This document shows positions 6,308 through 11,351 of a stretch of 11,351 bases of DNA, piece by piece; the stretch's first letter is position 1, and each line of letters opens with the position of its first letter. Under the pieces are notes generated by a model. The model was not told the origin of the DNA. It made no database searches and was given only the letters and a program-made list of their open reading frames with translations. Source of the stretch: Deltaproteobacteria bacterium (lineage in GTDB: Bacteria; Myxococcota_A; UBA9042; DTJE01); the NCBI GenBank assembly GCA_013151875.1, contig JAADHL010000174.1, positions 1 to 11,351 of the forward strand, given 5' to 3'. The position numbers were made by a program, and so were the translations under genes.

Positions 6308-8431
6308 GTGTGCAACAGCTTTTTCAACACCTGGTTGCCGATCCTTCTGGGGCTGACCATGTCCACGGCTTTTTCTGGGTGCGGCAACGGCCCTTCGAAC
6401 ACGGGTGGGCCCGACGGTTTCATGGACCAGGGACAATCGGCTGATTCCCCGACGCCAGGTGATCCGGCCACGGGTGACAACGCATGGAAACCCGACAACG
6501 ACATCGTGGACGCCGCCTTGGAAGAAGAAGCCACCAAGCCCGCCTGCCTGCCTCGCCAACCGATCGTTCCGATCGAGGATTTTTTCACGGACGTGTCGGA
6601 CGCCAGCGGGATACGCACGGGCAACCTGGTCGCCGACCCGACGAAAAAGATCCCGATAAACGACCACAGCAGGCTCGCTTTCGCCGACATCAACGGCGAC
6701 GGCTGGGACGACATCGTGATGCACAGCCTGTTTCCCAATCCCCAGGCGGGGATCCCGTTCCAGCACCTGGTGTTTCTTAACAACGGCGACGGCACGTTCA
6801 CCGACTTCAGCGACGAGTCCGGCCTGAGGGACGTGCAGGCGGGCTTCTTCGCGTTCGGGGACATTGACAACGACGGGGATCAGGACGTGTTCGCCGGCCT
6901 TGACATTCCTCTTGGAAACCAGACCAGCACGGTCCTGCTCAATGACGGGACAGGCAGGTTCACGACCCTTTCCGGGTCCGGTGTGGACGCGCCTGGGGTG
7001 CCGACGGTCGCGGGCAATTCCGTGTTCGCGGACTTTGACGGAGACGGCGTCCTGGACCTGTTCGTGGGCAATGGCCACACGGCGTATGCGGCGCAGGATG
7101 CCCTGTACATGGGGGTCGGTGACGGTTCATTCATAGCGGCCTTCACCAACCTGAAAGGAAACCCCAAACAACCCACCAACGGGTGCGTGACGTGCGACTA
7201 CGACAATGATGGAGACATCGACATCATCGTATCGACCTACGGGGTCAGCACGGGTCTGGGCCTGAATATCCTGTGGGAAAACGACGGTTCGGGGGTGTTC
7301 ACGAACGTGGCGGTCGAGCGCGGGTTCGCCGGCCTCGCCACAGGCAACTACTGGCTTTCATCCACGGGAAACGGGACCACCCCCGAGCCGGGCAAGGGGC
7401 CTGGGACCTATATGGGGTCCAATGGGTTCGGCCTGGACTGCGGGGACGTGAACAACGACGGCCTCATGGACATCTATCTGACCGCGATATCCCATCCGGT
7501 AACATTCGATTACAGCCGCAAGTGGTCCGACCCATCGCAACTCCTGATTAACCTGGGAAAGGACGGTGGATGGGCATTCGCCAACGAGTTTTTGGACCGG
7601 GGCCTGCCCTTCAACGAGGGCGACATCGACGGGGCCATGATCGACTTCGACAACGACGGCAGGCTGGACCTGTCCGTGTCGCGCGAAAAGAAATACGAAG
7701 GCGGCTACACCGAGGTCGACCAGAAGGCCTGGTTCGGGCTGATGCGCCAGCTCGATGACGGCCATTTCCAGTCCATGGGCCCGCAAAGCGGCATCAACGT
7801 CCTGGACGCTGAGCCCTCGGCGAGCCTGACCAAGTGCACGTCGGACGCCGAGTGTCCGGAAGACGGGGAAAAATGCCTGCTGTCGCGCTGTCGCCGGCCC
7901 TGCTCCTCGGACGCTGACTGCCCTGACCCGAACGAGATATGCGGGTACTACTGGAACGGCGACAAGGGCGCAAACGACGCATTCTGCAAACCCCTTGTTA
8001 CAATGAAGATGGCCCAGAACCACGCATGGTCGGACATCGACCACGACGGGGACCTGGACCTGCTGGTGGGAGGGCGCGACACCGGCGGCGGACGCCCCAA
8101 TTTCCTGTTCAGGAACGATATAGGATCGAAAAACCGATGGTTGGCGGTACGTCTGGCCGGTGACGGCGACAAGGTGAACAGGGATGCCATCGGGACGCGC
8201 GTCAGCCTGGTGTATCCGGACAGGACCCTGGTCCGAGAGGTCGGATCGAGCCGCGGCATGTACGATTCCGCGGATACCCGGGTGCTGCACTTCGGCCTGG
8301 GCGGCCTTGGCTGCGATTACGAGATGCACGTGCGCTGGCCGGACGGGACAAAGCGTACGTTCAAGCCCGACCAGTACCCGGAGGACAGTTTCATCAGGAT
8401 CGCCTACCCTGACGATCTCCAGGTGGAGTAA
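6308..8431 (+). CDS. Secreted lipoprotein with FG-GAP/VCBS repeats and ASPIC/UnbV domain
   Basis: 707 aa from GTG 6308. The N-terminus MCNSFFNTWLPILLGLTMST is a signal peptide ending FSGC, so Cys25 is the likely lipid attachment site. A Ser/Pro/Asp-rich linker follows. From about residue 125 there are seven Ca-binding loops of the DxDxDGxxD type, for example DINGDGWDD (127-135), DIDNDGDQD, DFDGDGVLD, DYDNDGDID, DVNNDGLMD, DFDNDGRLD and DIDHDGDLD (from 576), as in FG-GAP/VCBS beta-propellers. Between the sixth and seventh lies a disulfide-rich insert (about 510-560) with two copies of a C-x-SDAxCP...C module. The C-terminus (about 609-690, NRWLAVRLAGDGDKVNRDAI ... VRWPDGTKRTF) is an ASPIC/UnbV (PF07593-type) domain. 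A calcium-stabilised surface propeller is expected; ligand unknown. engB follows 5 bases after the stop. Confidence 0.88.
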   Translation: MCNSFFNTWLPILLGLTMSTAFSGCGNGPSNTGGPDGFMDQGQSADSPTPGDPATGDNAWKPDNDIVDAALEEEATKPACLPRQPIVPIEDFFTDVSDASGIRTGNLVADPTKKIPINDHSRLAFADINGDGWDDIVMHSLFPNPQAGIPFQHLVFLNNGDGTFTDFSDESGLRDVQAGFFAFGDIDNDGDQDVFAGLDIPLGNQTSTVLLNDGTGRFTTLSGSGVDAPGVPTVAGNSVFADFDGDGVLDLFVGNGHTAYAAQDALYMGVGDGSFIAAFTNLKGNPKQPTNGCVTCDYDNDGDIDIIVSTYGVSTGLGLNILWENDGSGVFTNVAVERGFAGLATGNYWLSSTGNGTTPEPGKGPGTYMGSNGFGLDCGDVNNDGLMDIYLTAISHPVTFDYSRKWSDPSQLLINLGKDGGWAFANEFLDRGLPFNEGDIDGAMIDFDNDGRLDLSVSREKKYEGGYTEVDQKAWFGLMRQLDDGHFQSMGPQSGINVLDAEPSASLTKCTSDAECPEDGEKCLLSRCRRPCSSDADCPDPNEICGYYWNGDKGANDAFCKPLVTMKMAQNHAWSDIDHDGDLDLLVGGRDTGGGRPNFLFRNDIGSKNRWLAVRLAGDGDKVNRDAIGTRVSLVYPDRTLVREVGSSRGMYDSADTRVLHFGLGGLGCDYEMHVRWPDGTKRTFKPDQYPEDSFIRIAYPDDLQVE
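8421..8428 (+). promoter_or_regulatory. engB ribosome-binding site inside the preceding gene
   Basis: AGGTGGAG ends 8 bases before the engB ATG and lies within the last codons of the lipoprotein gene, whose stop TAA is at 8429-8431. This arrangement favours translational coupling. Confidence 0.6.
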
Positions 8432-8436
8432 CGATC

Positions 8437-9072
8437 ATGACGCCGAGGGCCGAATTCATAGCCGCCGCCGGTTCCGCGAAACAGTTCCCCCCGGAAGGTC
8501 CGTCCGAGGTGGCGTTCGCCGGACGCTCCAACGTGGGAAAATCCAGCCTGCTCAACGCCCTGGCCGGGACCGGAGTGGCCAGGGTCAGTAAGGCCCCGGG
8601 CCGTACACGCACCATCAATTTCTTTCACATTCGCTCGGACGGCCGCCCTCCCCGCATCGCATCGAACACGGTTGAACTGGCGCTGGTGGACCTGCCGGGA
8701 TACGGCTTCGCGCGTAGGTCGAAGGCGGAAAGAGGGTCTTGGAAGACATTGGTGGAAGGCTATCTCAAGCGGCGAGGAACCCTCAGGCTGTGCGTGCTGC
8801 TCATCGATGCCAACGTGCCGCCCCAGGCCCTGGACGGCCAGATGATCGACTGGCTGCGCGCGGCCGGCCTACCCTTCCTGCTGGTCGGGACCAAGATTGA
8901 CAGGCTGTCGAAAAGCAGGCGGACGCCCGCAACGGACAGCCTGGCCCGCGCCTTTGAAGCCGAGGTCCTTCCCGTGTCGGCCAGGTCCGGTCTGGGAATA
9001 GACGAACTATGGCGCCGCATCAACGCCGCAGGAATGCTCCGAGATTGCCGGGACGCCCGCAACGGGGTCTGA
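8437..9072 (+). CDS. engB: Ribosome biogenesis GTPase EngB/YihA/YsxC
   Basis: 211 aa, the usual length (E. coli YihA is 210). All TRAFAC GTPase motifs of the EngB family are present: G1 GRSNVGKSSLLNAL (29-42), the PGRTRTINFF region holding the G2 Thr (54-63), G3 DLPGYGFA (85-92), G4 TKID (152-155, the family's TKxD form) and G5 SARSG (181-185). EngB binds the maturing large ribosomal subunit and is essential or near-essential in many bacteria. No promoter of its own is apparent; it follows the secreted FG-GAP lipoprotein by 5 bases with a good ribosome site inside that gene, so the two are probably co-transcribed. The linker between G2 and G3 is longer than in E. coli. Its last codons overlap the 3' end of the convergent rhs gene, and its TGA sits in the centre of a palindrome. 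Confidence 0.95.
   Translation: MTPRAEFIAAAGSAKQFPPEGPSEVAFAGRSNVGKSSLLNALAGTGVARVSKAPGRTRTINFFHIRSDGRPPRIASNTVELALVDLPGYGFARRSKAERGSWKTLVEGYLKRRGTLRLCVLLIDANVPPQALDGQMIDWLRAAGLPFLLVGTKIDRLSKSRRTPATDSLARAFEAEVLPVSARSGLGIDELWRRINAAGMLRDCRDARNGV
8921..8935 (+). repeat. 15-base direct repeat, copy 1
   Basis: GGACGCCCGCAACGG, repeated exactly at 9051-9065. The copies lie 130 bases apart within engB and are read in different frames (RTPAT here, DARNG in the second). Confidence 0.5.
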
Positions 9073-11351
9073 CCCCCTGTTTTCCTCCTTTTCCGTCGGA
9101 CCCGCCGTTCTTGCCGCTGCCAAGGCTCAGGAAACTGTCCACGTACTTCCCGGCGGGGTTCCACCACTGGGACTTGTACCAGTCCCTGCCTGCCTTGAGC
9201 GGGTCCTTGGAGGTCAGGATTTTGACCAGGTCCTTTGTCTGGAGATACACGCCGTAGACCCCGGCCGCCTTTCCACCCACCACAGGAATTTTGGAAATAG
9301 CCTGCGTGGTGACGGTGCCGATCGTGGGTTGCACCACCTGGTTGTTGATCAGCGTCCTGGCGGCCTTCCCCTCCGACCCTGATTCCATGCCGTACGGATC
9401 CCGCGTGCTGCCCGGGCGGCCGTCGGCGAAATCATAAGGGGACATCGCGGACTTCATGGGGATTGGATCCCGCTGTAAAAACAGGCCTGCTTCCGGGTCG
9501 TACCATCGAGCCCTGGCGTAATACAGGCCGGTTACGGGATCGTAATCCATGCCCGCGAAAAGGCGTGTGTTCTTCGGCTTGGCGGGCAGACCCACGGGCC
9601 TTCCGAAGGCTGTGTAACGGTAGGATTCAACTATCGCGCCGTCACCGTCGAAAAGAGCGTACACCGTTCCCAGGTCATCTATGGCGTAATAGTGCTCGTT
9701 CAGGGAACCGTCGCCGCCCAGAATCGAAACCCCCATGTTCCGATCCGGCTCCAGGGCAGGGATGTACCCGCGCACCAGCTTTCCGGCACCGTCAAATTCC
9801 GCAATCACGTCATTCACGTTCCACAGGTATCGGGTAGTGGAGGCACCGTCCACCAGCCTTTCAACCCTCTGCCCGAATGCATCATAGCGATACTCGACCT
9901 CGGTGCCGTCGGGCATGGTTACTTTCAGCAGCCTGTTGGCGCCGTCATACTGGTAGGAGGTATCCCCGCCGCCGGTGCGAGATTCGCGCAGGACCCTGTT
10001 TCCCGCGTCGTCGTCAGGGTCCTTCAGCAGACGTCGCGCTGCGTCGTATTCGTACTCGGCCTCATTGCCGGCGATGCGCCGGTTGCCGGCCGCGTCCCAG
10101 GTAAAGGATTCGTCCGGATTATCCGTTCCGGGATGCGTGGCTGACGTCAGCCGTCCCGCCTGATCGTATGTGAAGGCGTGCTCGCCCTCGGCCCCGGAAA
10201 ACCCAGTCAGCAGCCCAGCTTCCGAATAGGTAAAAGACAGGGACAAGGCAATCGCGTCCCACCCGTCCGTATAATCGGCGGCGATCAGCCTTCCCGCGGC
10301 GTCGCGCTGAAATGCCGCAGACACCCATCCGCTCCAACTTTGCCAACCAACGGTCAGCCCCGAGTCGTCGTAGGTCATGCTCACTCCGGCCTCGCCGACG
10401 CCGAAATAGTAATCCGGCAGCAACATACTGTCTCCGTATCCCACCGATGCGTACCACGAGTCCTCCCCCGCCTCCAGGTTGGTGATCCATTCGGATGAAA
10501 TCGAAGACGGGTAATCATAGGTGAGCCTGACCGTCAAACCATCAGCGAATTCCCTGGTCAACTCGCTGATTCTGAACCCGTTATCGTAATCCAGGGTCGT
10601 AGTGCATGCGGGCGACACGGCCGACCGCAGCAGCCCGGTTGAGTCTCCGTAGGCGTACGCGCGGTCCTGACCGGAACCCATGTTGAGGGCCGTGACAAGA
10701 CCCGATTTGTCATACTTCCAGGTTGCCGATTGACCGTTGGGCAGGGTCCTCTTCAACAGGCGTCCCTCACCATCGTATTCGTACGAAGTGACGTGTCCCA
10801 GCGGGTCGGTCATGCCGGTAAGGCGATCGCGTCCGTCGTATTTGAACAGCGTCTTGTTGTCCGCGCCGTCCGTGATCGCGCTGATCACGGCCGAGGGGGA
10901 TTGAGCGTCAGGGGCGCCGTCCCCTTTCGCCGGCGAGTACTCAAAGCCGACACCCTTTCCCGCGCCCGAGGTTGTCTTCACGGGAAGGTCCATCACATTG
11001 TACTCCGTGGTGGTCTGCCTCCCCTCCGGGTCCAGGACCTTTGTGACATTGCCGCGATCGTCGTAGGTATAGTTCCACGCGCCCCCGTCCGGTCCGGTTA
11101 CCCGCGTCAGGTTGCCGTTGGCGTCGTATTCGAAACCGAACTTCCTACCGGCCAGGTCAGCAGCCGTGCGCAGGCCTTTTTCGTCCAGGGTGAACGCGCA
11201 GACCCTCCCGTCGGGGAAGGTCACGCGCGACGCGGTGGAATGCCCCCCATCGTACTCGTATTTCCACGCGCCGACAGTTCCGTCGGAAATCGAAACCGGC
11301 CGGTTCGCCGCGTCGTATTCGAACACCATGGCCTCGGCCGCGTAGTCCGAT
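9020..11351 (-). CDS. Rhs/YD-repeat protein (5' end outside window)
   Basis: The frame is open to the right edge; 776 residues are visible, ending at TGA 9022-9020. Residue numbers below count from the internal ATG at 11329. The body is a tandem array of YD repeats, with units such as FEYDANGNLTRVTGPDG, YTYDDRGNVTKVLDPEGR and YEYDGEGRLLKRTLPNGQ, the repeats that build the beta-cocoon shell of Rhs and teneurin-type proteins. At about 585-647 lies the RHS-associated core: FAGMDYDPVTGLYYARARWY, then DPEAGLFLQRDPI and a DPYG end (644-647) matching the usual DPxG boundary after which a variable tip begins. The 122-residue tip contains an apolar stretch (ISKIPVVGGKAAGVYGVYL) and a Gly-rich tail, but no toxin motif I recognise. 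Its last 18 residues (GVRPRCGRPGNL and on) come from DNA antisense to engB, starting at a palindrome. No immunity gene follows. A secreted or surface shell protein is likely; toxin activity is open. Confidence 0.9.
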   Translation of the reverse strand, partial: SDYAAEAMVFEYDAANRPVSISDGTVGAWKYEYDGGHSTASRVTFPDGRVCAFTLDEKGLRTAADLAGRKFGFEYDANGNLTRVTGPDGGAWNYTYDDRGNVTKVLDPEGRQTTTEYNVMDLPVKTTSGAGKGVGFEYSPAKGDGAPDAQSPSAVISAITDGADNKTLFKYDGRDRLTGMTDPLGHVTSYEYDGEGRLLKRTLPNGQSATWKYDKSGLVTALNMGSGQDRAYAYGDSTGLLRSAVSPACTTTLDYDNGFRISELTREFADGLTVRLTYDYPSSISSEWITNLEAGEDSWYASVGYGDSMLLPDYYFGVGEAGVSMTYDDSGLTVGWQSWSGWVSAAFQRDAAGRLIAADYTDGWDAIALSLSFTYSEAGLLTGFSGAEGEHAFTYDQAGRLTSATHPGTDNPDESFTWDAAGNRRIAGNEAEYEYDAARRLLKDPDDDAGNRVLRESRTGGGDTSYQYDGANRLLKVTMPDGTEVEYRYDAFGQRVERLVDGASTTRYLWNVNDVIAEFDGAGKLVRGYIPALEPDRNMGVSILGGDGSLNEHYYAIDDLGTVYALFDGDGAIVESYRYTAFGRPVGLPAKPKNTRLFAGMDYDPVTGLYYARARWYDPEAGLFLQRDPIPMKSAMSPYDFADGRPGSTRDPYGMESGSEGKAARTLINNQVVQPTIGTVTTQAISKIPVVGGKAAGVYGVYLQTKDLVKILTSKDPLKAGRDWYKSQWWNPAGKYVDSFLSLGSGKNGGSDGKGGKQGVRPRCGRPGNLGAFLRR
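9051..9065 (+). repeat. 15-base direct repeat, copy 2
   Basis: Exact second copy of GGACGCCCGCAACGG (first at 8921-8935), running directly into the GGGGTC palindrome at 9064. Confidence 0.5.
9064..9076. repeat. GGGGTC-T-GACCCC palindrome at the engB/rhs junction
   Basis: A perfect 6-bp inverted repeat around one base. It contains the engB stop TGA (9070-9072). On the minus strand it encodes GVRP at the start of the odd 18-residue tail of the Rhs protein. On the plus strand it is followed by CTGTTTTCCTCC, so with a 3-base loop it could act as a weak terminator for engB. It may instead be a REP-type mobile palindrome; similar motifs seem to recur in environmental genomes, but I cannot check that here. 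Confidence 0.5.
10870..10890. repeat. Perfect 8-bp inverted repeat inside rhs
   Basis: CCGTGATC, five bases, GATCACGG. It lies in codons for AVISAITDG in the visible N-terminal part of the Rhs protein, so it may simply reflect codon content. Confidence 0.4.

Noticed and set aside
6158..8329. Minus-strand frames opposite the FG-GAP gene (306 and 323 codons)
   Set aside because: They are mirror images of the repetitive Asp/Gly codons of the true gene and show no own start signal or domain.

Overview
GC-rich (roughly 60 %) bacterial chromosome segment. The mix of a 20-cysteine lipoprotein, a lipoprotein with FG-GAP repeats, tandem CTSDxxCP-type cysteine modules and an ASPIC/UnbV domain, and a large Rhs/YD-repeat protein is typical of Myxococcota, Bradymonadota and other former 'Deltaproteobacteria'. 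This placement is by resemblance only. There are no rRNA or tRNA genes, no CRISPR array, and no complete insertion sequence that I can recognise.

Layout. Positions 1-3639 (minus strand) hold three consecutive polytopic membrane proteins read right to left: a GT-C-like membrane protein (3639-1971, broken by a one-base frameshift near 3007-3024), a YfhO-like membrane protein (about 1922-164), and the N-terminus of a third, GT39/mannosyltransferase-like protein (158 to beyond the left edge). They look like a cell-surface glycan or lipid glycosylation cluster. The open frame of the second gene runs into the third without a stop, probably because of an extra base in a run of seven A. A Cys-rich lipoprotein (4256-3702) and a dynamin-like GTPase (6069-4354) lie upstream on the same strand, each with its own candidate promoter.

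From 6070 to 6307 there is a divergent intergenic region with candidate promoters in both directions and a small inverted repeat between them. Rightward from it run a secreted FG-GAP/ASPIC-UnbV lipoprotein (6308-8431) and, five bases later, engB/yihA (8437-9072), the ribosome-assembly GTPase. The two are apparently translationally coupled. A large Rhs/YD-repeat protein enters from the right edge on the minus strand and ends at 9020, so its 3' end overlaps the 3' end of engB by 53 bases. A GGGGTC-T-GACCCC palindrome lies in that overlap and carries the engB stop codon.

No clearly new defence or mobile system is visible. The points most worth checking are the frame disruptions in the membrane-protein cluster, the palindrome at the engB/rhs junction, the Rhs C-terminal tip without an adjacent immunity gene, and the uncharacterised 20-cysteine lipoprotein beside a dynamin-like GTPase.
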